From RYN-230 sp963717125 (lineage in GTDB: Bacteria; Actinomycetota; Actinomycetes; Streptosporangiales; Streptosporangiaceae), in assembly GCA_963717125.1 (NCBI GenBank), contig CAVQVG010000016.1, positions 29,533 through 93,532 of the forward strand: a stretch of 64,000 nucleotides of DNA, in the 5' to 3' direction. Each line of letters opens with the position of its first letter. Within the stretch, counting starts at the first letter, position 1. Positions 33,795-42,265 of the stretch are shown here, piece after piece. Below the pieces are notes generated by a model. It ran no database searches. It was not told the origin of the DNA and worked only from the letters and a program-made list of their open reading frames with translations. Position numbers and translations under genes: made by a program.

Positions 33795-34321
33795 CTTCCA
33801 CCGACTCGGACCACGCAAGGCTCGGCCTGCCCGAGCCGAACGTGGTCGTCACCGCCGAGGTGAACGGGACGTCCGTGACCGAGCAGGTGCCGGCCCGGCT
33901 GAGCGCCGCCGATTTCCTCCGGCACCGGCTCGGCCTCACCGGCACCCACGTCGGCTGCGAACAGGGCGTGTGCGGCATGTGCACGGTCCTGGTGGACGGG
34001 GCGGCGGTCAAGTCGTGCCTGATGCTGGCCGCCCAGCTCGACGGGTGCCAGGTGCGGACGGTTGAGTCTCTCGCCGACGCGGGACCGCTCAGCCCGCTGC
34101 AGGAAAGGTTCCGGGATGAGCACGCGCTGCAATGTGGGTTCTGCACGCCGGCGTTCCTGATGACGGCGACCGCGCTGGCGGCGGACGGCCGGCGGCTGAC
34201 CCGCGCGCAGATCCGCGAGGAGCTGGCCGGCGTGCTGTGCCGGTGCACCGGCTACGAGTTCATCGTGACCGCCGTCGAGGCTCATCTCGCGGCCGCAGAA
34301 GGGACCCCGGCCAGTGACTGA
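33791..34321 (+). CDS. molybdenum hydroxylase 2Fe-2S (small) subunit
   Basis: A 176-residue CoxS-type subunit. The plant-ferredoxin-type cluster is bound by Cys56, 61, 64 and 76 (GCEQGVCGMCTVLVDG). The second, helical-domain cluster is bound by Cys115, 118, 150 and 152 (CGFCTP, CRCTGY). It transfers electrons from the molybdenum centre to FAD. GTG 33791 is translationally coupled to the SRPBCC gene, and the 3' end overlaps the molybdopterin-subunit gene by eight bases, so subunits are probably made in equal amounts. Confidence 0.93.
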   Translation: MTSTDSDHARLGLPEPNVVVTAEVNGTSVTEQVPARLSAADFLRHRLGLTGTHVGCEQGVCGMCTVLVDGAAVKSCLMLAAQLDGCQVRTVESLADAGPLSPLQERFRDEHALQCGFCTPAFLMTATALAADGRRLTRAQIREELAGVLCRCTGYEFIVTAVEAHLAAAEGTPASD

Positions 34322-36710
34322 CCTGAGCATCCGCGAAGCCACCCGGCCGGCCGGGCGCCAGCGGACGGTGCTGGGTTCCGATGTCCCGCGCAAGGAGGAC
34401 GACCGCCTGCTGCGCGGCGCAGGCCAGTTCACCGACGACGTGGACCCCGCCCACGCGGCCGAGATGGCGGTCGGCCGCTGCCCCTACCCGCACGCCCGCA
34501 TCCTGGGCATCGACGCGTCGGCGGCGGTCGCACTCGAGGGCGTTCTAGAGGTCATCACGGGTGTTGAGGTGGCCGAGCGGAGCGGGCCGATCGGGATCCT
34601 GCGGCCGGTGCCCGGGGCGCCCGCGATCCCTCATTTCGCGCTCGTCCAGGAGATCGCCACGTACGAGGGACAGCCGGTGGTCAGCGTCGCGGCCATCAGC
34701 CGGCACGTCGCCGAGGACGCGCTGGAGCTGATCGAGATCGAGTACGAGCCGCTGCCCCACGTGTCGGACGTGATGTCGGCCATGGCGCCCGGCGCCCCCG
34801 TGATCCACCCCGGCTCGCTCGACTCCAACCTGCTGGTCAGCAACCCGCAGGGGCGCGGCGACGTGGCCGCCCGGGTCAAGGAGGCCGACGTCGTCGTCGA
34901 GGGCCGGTTCTACGTCAACCGGGTCACCGGGCTGCCGATGGAGACCCGCGCCGTGCTCGCCGAATGGCGGGCAGGCGCGGGCGCGCTGACCGTGCACACC
35001 TCGACTCAGTCGCCGCACCTGATCCGCACCCAGCTCGCGGAGTCGCTGCGCCTCGACGAAGCCGACATCCGCGTGGTGACGCTGGACGTGGGAGGCGGCT
35101 TCGGGCTCAAGCTCGGCGCCTACCCCGAAGACCTGCTGGCCAGCCTGCACGCCATCTCGCTGCGCCGCCCGGTCAAGTTCACCGAGGACCGGAACGAGCA
35201 CTTCCGCGCGACCACCCACGGCCGTGAATCGGTGCACGACTACCAGATCGCCGCGCGCGCGGATGGCCGGATCCTGGCCATGAGCGACGTCTATACCAAC
35301 GACCTCGGCGGCCTGAACTCGCCGTTCGGGTCCTCCCAGCTGTCCACCGTCGTCTTCAACGGGCCGTACAAGGTGGCGGACGGCTTCGTGGAGCGGCGCA
35401 TCGTGGTCACCAACAAGACCCCGATCGGCGCCTACCGCGGCTACGGCCAGCCGGAGGTCAACTTCGCCTACGAGCGGATGATGGACCAGCTGGCCCGGCG
35501 GCTCGGCGCGGATCCGGTCGAGCTGCGGGCGATGAACATGGTGCCGGCGGACGAGTTTCCCTGGGTGAACCCGGTCGGCGCCAGCTACGACAGCGGCGAC
35601 TACGAGCGGTGCCTCCGGATGGCCGCCGAGGCCGTCGGCTGGGCGGCGCACCGGGACGCGGGTCACCGGCCGCGGCCGTCGGACGGCCGGTACCCGGGCA
35701 TCGGTTTCTCCTGCTACGTGGAACGCACCGGCTACGCGAGCAGCAAGTTCCTGGCCGCCCGCGGCTCGCGGTTCGGCGCCCACGAGTCCGTCACCATCCG
35801 GGCCAACCGGTCCGGGAGCCTGGACGTGTATACCGGGGTGTCCAGCATCGGGCAGGGCAGCGAGACCGTGTTCGCCCAGATGTGCGCGGAGTTCTTCGGC
35901 TGCGACTACGAGCGGGTACGGGTGCACACCGGCGACACGGGGGCCTCACCGATCAACACCGGCTCGTTCGCCTCGCGCACGGTGATCGCGGCGGCTGGCG
36001 CGCTGCTGGATGCCTGTACGCGGCTGCGCGAGAAGACGCTGCGCATCGCCGCCTACATGCTGGACGTCACGGACCCGGAGACTCTCGGCATCGTCGGGCA
36101 GACGGTCCAGCACCGCGAGGACCTGACCCTCATGGTGCCGCTGGCCAGCGTGTTCGAGCGGGCCATCCTCGGCCAGGGGCTGCCCGAGGGCGAGCTGCCC
36201 GGCCTCGATGAGACGGCCTACTACGAGCCGCCGGGGGCGGCCTACTCGTTCGGCACGGCCGCCGCGGTCGTCTCGGTCAACGCGGAGTCCGGCGAGTTCG
36301 ACGTGGAGCGCTTCGTGATGGTGCACGACTGCGGCACCCCGCTCAACCCGAAGCTCATCGAAGGCCAGGTCCGGGGCGGGCTGGTCCAGGGGCTCGGCCA
36401 GGCCCTGGGCGAGGAACTCGTCTATGATCCGGAGTCCGGCCAGCTGATCAACGGGACGATGATGGACTACTTCGCGCCGACCGCCTGCGATCTGCCCCCG
36501 GTGGAGCTGCTGCACACCGAGGTGCCCTCGCCGGTGACCCCGCTCGGCGTCCGGGGCGCGGGCGAGGTGGGCTGCATCCCCGTCGCGGCCGCCATCGCGA
36601 ACGGCATCTGCGACGCGCTGGCGCCCTTCGGGGTCGAACTCGACCGGCTGCCGATCACTCCGGAACGCGTATGGCGGGCCCTGCGGGACGCCGCCCAGGC
36701 CCCGGCTTGA
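34314..36710 (+). CDS. molybdenum hydroxylase molybdopterin-binding (large) subunit
   Basis: A 798-residue xanthine-dehydrogenase-family subunit. It starts with the a/b hammerhead region (VPRKEDDRLLRGAGQFTDDV), has the cofactor-contact motifs GGGFGLK and GAYRGYGQPE, and the catalytic Glu751 in GVRGAGEVGCIPVAAAIANGI. It would hydroxylate a pyridine ring carbon next to nitrogen using water. With downstream NicX needing 2,5-dihydroxypyridine, the likely reaction is 3-hydroxypyridine C6 hydroxylation. Nicotinate or another hydroxypyridine is possible. GTG start within the previous gene's end. Confidence 0.9.
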   Translation: MTDLSIREATRPAGRQRTVLGSDVPRKEDDRLLRGAGQFTDDVDPAHAAEMAVGRCPYPHARILGIDASAAVALEGVLEVITGVEVAERSGPIGILRPVPGAPAIPHFALVQEIATYEGQPVVSVAAISRHVAEDALELIEIEYEPLPHVSDVMSAMAPGAPVIHPGSLDSNLLVSNPQGRGDVAARVKEADVVVEGRFYVNRVTGLPMETRAVLAEWRAGAGALTVHTSTQSPHLIRTQLAESLRLDEADIRVVTLDVGGGFGLKLGAYPEDLLASLHAISLRRPVKFTEDRNEHFRATTHGRESVHDYQIAARADGRILAMSDVYTNDLGGLNSPFGSSQLSTVVFNGPYKVADGFVERRIVVTNKTPIGAYRGYGQPEVNFAYERMMDQLARRLGADPVELRAMNMVPADEFPWVNPVGASYDSGDYERCLRMAAEAVGWAAHRDAGHRPRPSDGRYPGIGFSCYVERTGYASSKFLAARGSRFGAHESVTIRANRSGSLDVYTGVSSIGQGSETVFAQMCAEFFGCDYERVRVHTGDTGASPINTGSFASRTVIAAAGALLDACTRLREKTLRIAAYMLDVTDPETLGIVGQTVQHREDLTLMVPLASVFERAILGQGLPEGELPGLDETAYYEPPGAAYSFGTAAAVVSVNAESGEFDVERFVMVHDCGTPLNPKLIEGQVRGGLVQGLGQALGEELVYDPESGQLINGTMMDYFAPTACDLPPVELLHTEVPSPVTPLGVRGAGEVGCIPVAAAIANGICDALAPFGVELDRLPITPERVWRALRDAAQAPA

Positions 36711-36751
36711 TCATTCGGATGCGCGCGCCCGGGCGCCAGCCAGCGGCAGGC

Positions 36752-36856
36752 GGCCCGGCCGTCGCGGCTGGCGGCCCGGCGGCCCCGGCAGGCGGGCGGG
36801 ACGCCGCGGCTGGCGGGCGGGCCGTCGCGGCTGGCGGGCCTGCCGCCGCGGCAGGC
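36752..36856. repeat. five 21-bp tandem repeats after the Mo-subunit gene
   Basis: Units at 36752, 36773, 36794, 36815 and 36836, each 21 bases and GC-rich, end in CGCGGCTGGC or CGGCAGGC. They start 41 bases after the Mo-subunit stop and end about 30 bases before the MFS gene. In the reading frame of the transporter they encode an Arg/Gly/Trp-rich stretch with no start codon, so they are treated as non-coding. Confidence 0.8.
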
Positions 36857-36885
36857 GGCCGCCGGGGCTGACCCGGCCCCTGATC

Positions 36886-38025
36886 GTGCTGCTGGCCACA
36901 GCCTGCGGTGCGGCCGTGGCGAACAACTACTACGCGCAGCCGCTGCTGCACACGATCGGCGTCTCCTTCGGCGTAGCGAGCTCCACGGCGGGGCTGCTGG
37001 TGACCGCGGGCCAGGTCGGCTACGCCCTGGGCCTGGCCTTCCTCGTGCCGCTCGGCGACATCCTGGAACGGCGCCGGCTGATCACCAGGATGCTCGTGGT
37101 CACGTCGGCGGCGCTGGTGGCCGCGGCGGCGGCGCCAGGCATCGCCGCGCTGGCCAGCGCCCTGGCCATCGTGGGGGTGACCACCGTCGTCGCGCAGATC
37201 ATCGTGCCGATGACCGCGTCGCTGGCCGCCGACAGCCAGCGCGGCCGGGCGGTGGGCACGGTCATGAGCGGCCTGATGATCGGGGTGCTGCTGGCCCGGG
37301 TGATCAGCGGCGTGGTCGCCGCCACCATCGGCTGGCGCTGGGTGTTCGTCATCGCCGCGGGCACCATGCTGCTGCTCGCGGCCGTCCTCCGCCGGAGGCT
37401 GCCCACGGTTGAGCCCCAGAGCAGCAGCTCCTACCGGGCCCTGCTCAGATCGGTGCTGACGCTGGTCCGCGAGGAACCGGTGCTGCGGCAGCGGATGGCC
37501 CTCGGCGCGGTCGCAATGGGGTCCTTCAGCATCCTGTGGACGGCGGTCGCCTTCCTGCTCTCCGGCCCGCCCTACCGCTACGGCAGCGCCGTCATCGGCC
37601 TCTTCGGCCTGGCCGGGCTGGCCGGGGCGGTCGCCGCCCCGCTGGTGGGGCGGCTGGCGGATCGCGGCTACCGGCGGTACAGCACGCTCGGCGCGATCAT
37701 CGTCCTGCTGGCCAGCTGGGGGCTGCTCGCCCTGGGCGGCCATTCGCTGGGCGCCCTGATACCGGGGGTCGTGCTGCTCGATCTCGGCGCCCAGGCGCTG
37801 CACATCAGCAACCAGAGCGACATCTACGCGCTCCGCCCGGAGCTGTACAGCCGGCTCAACACCGCGTACATGCTGGGTTACTTCACCGGCGGCGCGGTGA
37901 TGTCGGCCGCGGCCTCGCTGCTCTTCAGCGCCGCCGGGTGGAACGGCGTCTGCGTGCTCGGCGCGCTGACCGCGATCGCCGGCCTGGCCGTCTGGCCACG
38001 CACCAGACGTCAGAACGCCCCCTAG
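36886..38025 (+). CDS. MFS transporter
   Basis: A protein of about 380 residues with 12 predicted helices. The first helix begins near GTG 36886 (LLATACGAAVANNYYAQPLL), the usual start region of the YnfM/small-compound MFS group. The cytoplasmic loop VPLGDILERRRLI is the MFS motif A equivalent. A slightly longer start (CTG 36868, ...LTRPLIVLLA) would fit relatives better. It follows the hydroxylase operon on the same strand and may export or import pathway compounds. The spacer holds the 21-bp repeats. Confidence 0.85.
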   Translation: MLLATACGAAVANNYYAQPLLHTIGVSFGVASSTAGLLVTAGQVGYALGLAFLVPLGDILERRRLITRMLVVTSAALVAAAAAPGIAALASALAIVGVTTVVAQIIVPMTASLAADSQRGRAVGTVMSGLMIGVLLARVISGVVAATIGWRWVFVIAAGTMLLLAAVLRRRLPTVEPQSSSSYRALLRSVLTLVREEPVLRQRMALGAVAMGSFSILWTAVAFLLSGPPYRYGSAVIGLFGLAGLAGAVAAPLVGRLADRGYRRYSTLGAIIVLLASWGLLALGGHSLGALIPGVVLLDLGAQALHISNQSDIYALRPELYSRLNTAYMLGYFTGGAVMSAAASLLFSAAGWNGVCVLGALTAIAGLAVWPRTRRQNAP

Positions 38026-38176
38026 CGCGGACCGGGGATGCCGAGCCGGGAGGGCCGCCGCCGGCGACGGGCCGGCCCCGCGACAAGATGAAACATCTCT
38101 GGACAAAAACGAACAGGGGTGTTAGCTCTGAAGCCGTCAGATCTTCGGCTGGTGGGGCGAGGCAGGCGATGCGCAG

Positions 38177-41100
38177 ATGAGGACACCACGCGAACATCCG
38201 ATTCAGCCCGGCGCGGCCGGGATCAGTGACACCTCCGGCTACCCGGCGGCCGCCGGCGGCAGGCGGGTGATCTCCCGGCGCGCCTTACTGTCCGGGACGG
38301 CCCTGGCCGCGGCGGGCCTCGCCGCGGCGCCGGCCGCGGCCGGCGCCGCGGTCGCCAGGGGCGCGTTGAGCGCCAGCCCGGCCGCGGAAGGCCCAGCCGG
38401 GGCCGGGCTGGCGGCGCACACGATCACCTTCGATCCGTACTCGCTCATGGTCAACGGCCAGCGGCTGTTCGTCTGGTCCGGGGAGTTCCACCCGTTCCGG
38501 CTGCCCAGCCCCTCGCTGTGGCTGGACATCCTGCAGAAGATGAAGGCCAGCGGCTACAACACGGTCTGCATGTACTTCAACTGGAGCTACCACTCGGCCG
38601 CGCCGGGCAGCTACGACTTCACCGGCGTCCGGGACATGGACCTGGTCATGCGGATGGCCGCGGACACCGGGATCTACGTGCTGGCCCGGCCGGGCCCGTA
38701 CATCAACGGCGAGCTGAACGCGGGTGGCTTCCCCGGCTGGCTGACCCGCACCGCGGCTGTGGCCCGCACCGACGACCCGGTGTACCTGGGCTACGTGGAC
38801 GAGTGGCTGACCGCCATCGACCAGGTCCTGGCCCGGCACCAGCTCACCGACGGCGGCGGCACGCTGCTGCTGTACCAGATCGAGAACGAGTACGCGTCGT
38901 ACGTGACCAGCGCGACCGGCGTCAACTACATGGCGCACCTGTACGCCAAGGTCCGCGCGGACGGCATCACGGTGCCGATCTACCACAACGACAAGGGCCG
39001 CAACGGCTACTGGGTACCCGGCAGCTTCCCGATGCCGGACAGCAACTACCTGTACGCGTTCGACGGCTACCCGTCGGCCAGCGGCGCACCGCCGGACTGG
39101 GGCTACTACGGCCCGGGCGGGGCCAAGGGCGGGGCCACCGCCAGCCCCGGCACGCCTGGGTTCGAGGCCGAGTTCGGCGGCGGCTACTTCGACCCGTGGG
39201 GCGGCGCGCCGTGGCAGGGCCAGGGCTACAGCTACGAGCGCGCCTTCGACGGCCCGGCCTATGAGCGCCAGTTCTACCTGACCAACGTGGCCAACGGGAT
39301 CAAGCTGCAGAACGTCTACATGACGTTCGGCGGCACGTCCTGGGGGTGGCTGCCCGCGTCGGTCGTGTACACGTCCTACGACTACGGCGCGGCCATCAGC
39401 GAGCCGCGCCAGCTCACCGCCAAGGCGCCGGCCATGAAGGAGATGGGGTACTTCCTCCAGGCCGTCCCCGACATCACCAAACTGGACCCGGCCAGCGCGG
39501 TCACCGCGTCGAACTCGCTGGTGAAGACGTACCATCTGGCCAACCCGGACACGAATACGAACTTCTTCTTCGCGCGCAACGACCACACCGCCGACCTGAC
39601 GTTCACCCTGCCGGTGAGCACGGCGGACGGCTCGTACACCGTGCCGCAGGCCGGCACCTTGCAGCTCAACGGCAAGGACATGAAGGTGATCGTGGCCGGC
39701 TACCAGCTCGACTCGGCCCATCTGGTGTACACCACGTCGCACCTGATGACGCACGCCCCCATCGGCGGCCAGGACGTCGCGGTGCTGGCCAGCCGGCCGG
39801 GCGATGACGGCGAGACCGTGCTGCGCTACCCGGCTGCCGCGTCCGGGCCGGCCGTCCGCGTGCTGGCCGGCACCGGGGTGACCAGTTCCTGGGACGCCAG
39901 CACCGGGGACCTGCTGCTCGACTACACCCACCAGGGCGTCACCCGGATCCAGGTGACCCCAGCCGGCGGCCGGCCGCTGCTCCTGCTGGCCGTGGACGAC
40001 ACCACGGCCGGCGCGTTCTGGCGGCTGGACACCGCGGCCGGCCCGGTGCTGGCCAGCGGGCCCGCCCTGGCCCGCACCGCGGCCGCACGCGGCGGCGTGC
40101 TGTGGCTCACCGGGGACACCGCGGCGGCCACGCCGCTCGAAGTGTGGGCGCCCCGGCCGGTCGCCGTGCTGTTCTGGAACGGGCGGCCGGTCCCGGTGAC
40201 CCGGACTGACTCCGGCAGCCTGGCCAGCCGCGCCCCGCTCAGCGGGCCGCCGGCCATCCAGCTGCCCGCGCTGACGGCGTGGAAATACGCCCCGGAGAAC
40301 CCGGAAGCCGATCCGGGGTTCGACGACAGCGGCTGGACCGTGGCCGACAAGACCACCTCGGCCAGTGCTACCCCGGTGCCGGCCGGGCAGCCGGTGCTGT
40401 TCGTGGACGACTACGGCTTCCACTACGGCGACGTGTGGTACCGCGGCTCGTGGTCCGGCACGGCCGGCGCCACCTCCGTCAGCCTGAGCTACCAGACCGG
40501 CCAGGTCGGCATGTTCCTGGCCTGGCTGGACGGGCAGTTCCTGGGCGCCGGGGAGATCCCGGTGCCGACGTCGAGCCAGTCCACCACGCAAGGCTGGACG
40601 GCGACGGTGCCGCTGCCCATCCCGGCGGCCGGGCAGGACGGCGGGCCGCACCTGCTGGCCGTGCTGGTGCGGTCCATGTCGCACCAGGAGGACGGCGGCG
40701 CCAACCAGGCCTTCAAGCAGGCTCTCGGCCTCACCGCGGTCACGTTCGCCGGCGCGTCACCGCAGGTCAACTGGCGCATCCAGGGCGCCCTCGGCGGCGA
40801 GGACCCGCCCGGCCGGGCCCGCGGCCCGCTCAACAACGGCGGCCTCTACGGCGAGCGCACCGGCTGGTACCTGCCCGGCTTCGACGACCGCAGCTGGACA
40901 GACACCACGCTGCCTAACGCCGATACCCGGCCGGGCGTCTCCTGGTACCGGAGCACGTTCCGGCTGGACGTGCCACCCGAGGTGGACGCCTCGCTCGGCC
41001 TGACCATCACGGACACGGCGTCCAAGTCGTACCGGGCGCAGATCTTCCTCAACGGCTGGAACGTCGGGCAGTACATCAACAACGTCGGCCCGCAGGTCAC

Positions 41101-41269
41101 GTTCGTGCTGCCGACCGGCCTGCTCCAGCCCCGCGGGGAGAACACGCTGGCCATCGCGGTGCTGGCGGACGGCAGCACCGCCGGTGGGCTGGGCAGCGTG
41201 ACCCTGGCCAACCTGGGCACGGTGGCGGGCGGCGTCCCGGTCAGCCCGGTGCTGGCCCCGGACCGCTGA
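38177..41269 (+). CDS. secreted GH35 beta-galactosidase-like glycoside hydrolase
   Basis: A 1,030-residue protein. A twin-arginine signal is visible (SRRALLSGTALAAAGLAAAPAAAGAA, residues 33-58). The GH35 TIM barrel follows (VWSGEFHPFRLPSPSLWLDILQKMKASGYNTV); the acid/base Glu238 lies in YQIENEY and the nucleophile Glu332 in FEAEFGGG. C-terminal beta-sandwich domains with galactose-binding-like folds end the protein. It should act outside the cell on beta-galactosides in plant or fungal polysaccharides. It is monocistronic; a triple 26-bp repeat follows its stop. Confidence 0.92.
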   Translation: MRTPREHPIQPGAAGISDTSGYPAAAGGRRVISRRALLSGTALAAAGLAAAPAAAGAAVARGALSASPAAEGPAGAGLAAHTITFDPYSLMVNGQRLFVWSGEFHPFRLPSPSLWLDILQKMKASGYNTVCMYFNWSYHSAAPGSYDFTGVRDMDLVMRMAADTGIYVLARPGPYINGELNAGGFPGWLTRTAAVARTDDPVYLGYVDEWLTAIDQVLARHQLTDGGGTLLLYQIENEYASYVTSATGVNYMAHLYAKVRADGITVPIYHNDKGRNGYWVPGSFPMPDSNYLYAFDGYPSASGAPPDWGYYGPGGAKGGATASPGTPGFEAEFGGGYFDPWGGAPWQGQGYSYERAFDGPAYERQFYLTNVANGIKLQNVYMTFGGTSWGWLPASVVYTSYDYGAAISEPRQLTAKAPAMKEMGYFLQAVPDITKLDPASAVTASNSLVKTYHLANPDTNTNFFFARNDHTADLTFTLPVSTADGSYTVPQAGTLQLNGKDMKVIVAGYQLDSAHLVYTTSHLMTHAPIGGQDVAVLASRPGDDGETVLRYPAAASGPAVRVLAGTGVTSSWDASTGDLLLDYTHQGVTRIQVTPAGGRPLLLLAVDDTTAGAFWRLDTAAGPVLASGPALARTAAARGGVLWLTGDTAAATPLEVWAPRPVAVLFWNGRPVPVTRTDSGSLASRAPLSGPPAIQLPALTAWKYAPENPEADPGFDDSGWTVADKTTSASATPVPAGQPVLFVDDYGFHYGDVWYRGSWSGTAGATSVSLSYQTGQVGMFLAWLDGQFLGAGEIPVPTSSQSTTQGWTATVPLPIPAAGQDGGPHLLAVLVRSMSHQEDGGANQAFKQALGLTAVTFAGASPQVNWRIQGALGGEDPPGRARGPLNNGGLYGERTGWYLPGFDDRSWTDTTLPNADTRPGVSWYRSTFRLDVPPEVDASLGLTITDTASKSYRAQIFLNGWNVGQYINNVGPQVTFVLPTGLLQPRGENTLAIAVLADGSTAGGLGSVTLANLGTVAGGVPVSPVLAPDR

Positions 41270-41270
41270 C

Positions 41271-41348
41271 GCCGGCCGGGATCCTGGGCCCCAGCCGCCG
41301 GCCGGGACCCTGGGCCCCAGCCGCCAGGCCGGGACCCTGGGCCCCCAG
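41271..41348. repeat. three 26-bp tandem repeats after the GH35 gene
   Basis: Units 41271-41296, 41297-41322 and 41323-41348 share the core GGGACCCTGGGCCCCAG with few differences. The first starts one base after the stop codon. Each unit contains GGGCCC and can fold, so the array could also act in termination. Confidence 0.8.
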
Positions 41349-41390
41349 ACCCGGGGACCACGCGCCCCCAACCCGGAGTTCGCAGCCAGC

Positions 41391-41440
41391 CCTCCCTCTA
41401 GTACGCTGACTGATATATTGGCCGCTGTACTAGAGGGAGG
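41391..41440. promoter_or_regulatory. 14-bp perfect inverted repeat around the padR promoter
   Basis: CCTCCCTCTAGTAC (41391-41404) and GTACTAGAGGGAGG (41427-41440) are perfect inverted repeats separated by 22 bases that contain TGATATATTG, a likely -10. The right arm includes the GAGGGAGG ribosome site of the PadR gene. The arrangement fits autorepression by PadR. Confidence 0.7.
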
Positions 41441-41444
41441 CCGG

Positions 41445-41795
41445 ATGCCAGCCGGTAAGCGTGGGCAGGATGACCCAGGCGGCCAGGACGTGCTGCGCCG
41501 GGCCGGGGACGCGTCGGTGCTGATCCTGACCAGCCTGGCCGATGGCCCGAAGCACGGGTACGCGCTGATCCAGGACATCAAGGGGTTCGCCGGGCTGCAA
41601 CTCGGCCCGGGCACGCTCTACGGCGCGCTGGACCGGCTGGAGCGGCTGGGCCTGGTCGCGGCGCTGCCCACCGACGACCGGCGGCATCCGTACCAGATGA
41701 CGGCGGCCGGAGCGGCGGCGCTCCGCGCGCACCTCGACTCGCTGGAGCGGGTCAGCGCGGTGGGTCGGCTCCGGCTGCGGCTGGGCGGGATCTGA
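41445..41795 (+). CDS. PadR-family regulator
   Basis: A 116-residue PadR winged-helix protein (VLILTSLADGPKHGYALIQDIKGF, GTLYGALDRLERLGLV, YQMTAAGAAALRAHL). ATG 41445 follows GAGGGAGG. Its stop overlaps the next gene's start as TGATG. Actinomycetes often pair such a regulator with a downstream membrane protein of about this size, and the PadR is released by an unknown signal. The perfect inverted repeat upstream is its likely operator. Confidence 0.92.
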   Translation: MPAGKRGQDDPGGQDVLRRAGDASVLILTSLADGPKHGYALIQDIKGFAGLQLGPGTLYGALDRLERLGLVAALPTDDRRHPYQMTAAGAAALRAHLDSLERVSAVGRLRLRLGGI

Positions 41796-42265
41796 TGCCG
41801 GGGCCACCGCCGGCCCGCCTGGTCGGCTTCGCGCTGCGCTGCTACCCGCGGCGCTGGCGGCGGCGGCACGGCGCGGAAGCCGCCGAACTGGCCGCGCTGC
41901 TGATCCAGGACGGCGTGCCGGCCCACTCGATCGCGTGCAGCTATCTAGGCGGCGCGGCTCGCGAGCGGCTGACCCCGAAGCCGGGCCACCGGCTGGCCGC
42001 CGCGGCGGCCGCGCTGCTGGTCGCGGCGGGCTCCTTCGGCGTCCCACTGGGCCTGCTGTCCGCAACGGCGCCGGCCAGCGCCGCCAGTGCGGCCCGGCAG
42101 CACGCCGCCAGCCCGGGCCCGCGGCCGTGGTGCGCCGGGCGGCCCGGCCCGGCCGGGCCGCAGCCACCGTCCGCGCCGCGCCACCGGCGGCCGGTCATCC
42201 TCTGGGCTGCGGCTGGCCAGCCCACGCTCTCCCACCCGGCGGCTGGTCATGGCGAGCACTGCTGA
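41795..42265 (+). CDS. membrane protein co-transcribed with padR
   Basis: A 156-residue protein. The N-terminus (LRCYPRRWRRRHGAEAAELAALLIQD) is the conserved start of actinobacterial proteins placed after PadR genes. A hydrophobic segment lies around residues 66-88. The Pro/Arg-rich tail after about residue 100 overlaps the signal peptidase start by 17 bases and looks poorly conserved; a frameshift near the end cannot be excluded. Function unknown. Confidence 0.65.
   Translation: MPGPPPARLVGFALRCYPRRWRRRHGAEAAELAALLIQDGVPAHSIACSYLGGAARERLTPKPGHRLAAAAAALLVAAGSFGVPLGLLSATAPASAASAARQHAASPGPRPWCAGRPGPAGPQPPSAPRHRRPVILWAAAGQPTLSHPAAGHGEHC

Noticed and set aside
21357..36710. Cluster first read as nicotinate degradation
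   Set aside because: No NicC-type 6-hydroxynicotinate monooxygenase or NicF is present. The free SRPBCC subunit and PEP-synthase-like pair fit hydroxypyridine better. Nicotinate is kept only as an alternative.
36752..36856. Tandem array considered as a CRISPR
   Set aside because: Units are directly adjacent without spacers and diverge from each other; no cas genes are nearby.
38285..40684. 799-codon minus-strand frame opposite the GH35 gene
   Set aside because: Antisense reading of an intact glycoside hydrolase gene; no recognisable domain or ribosome site.
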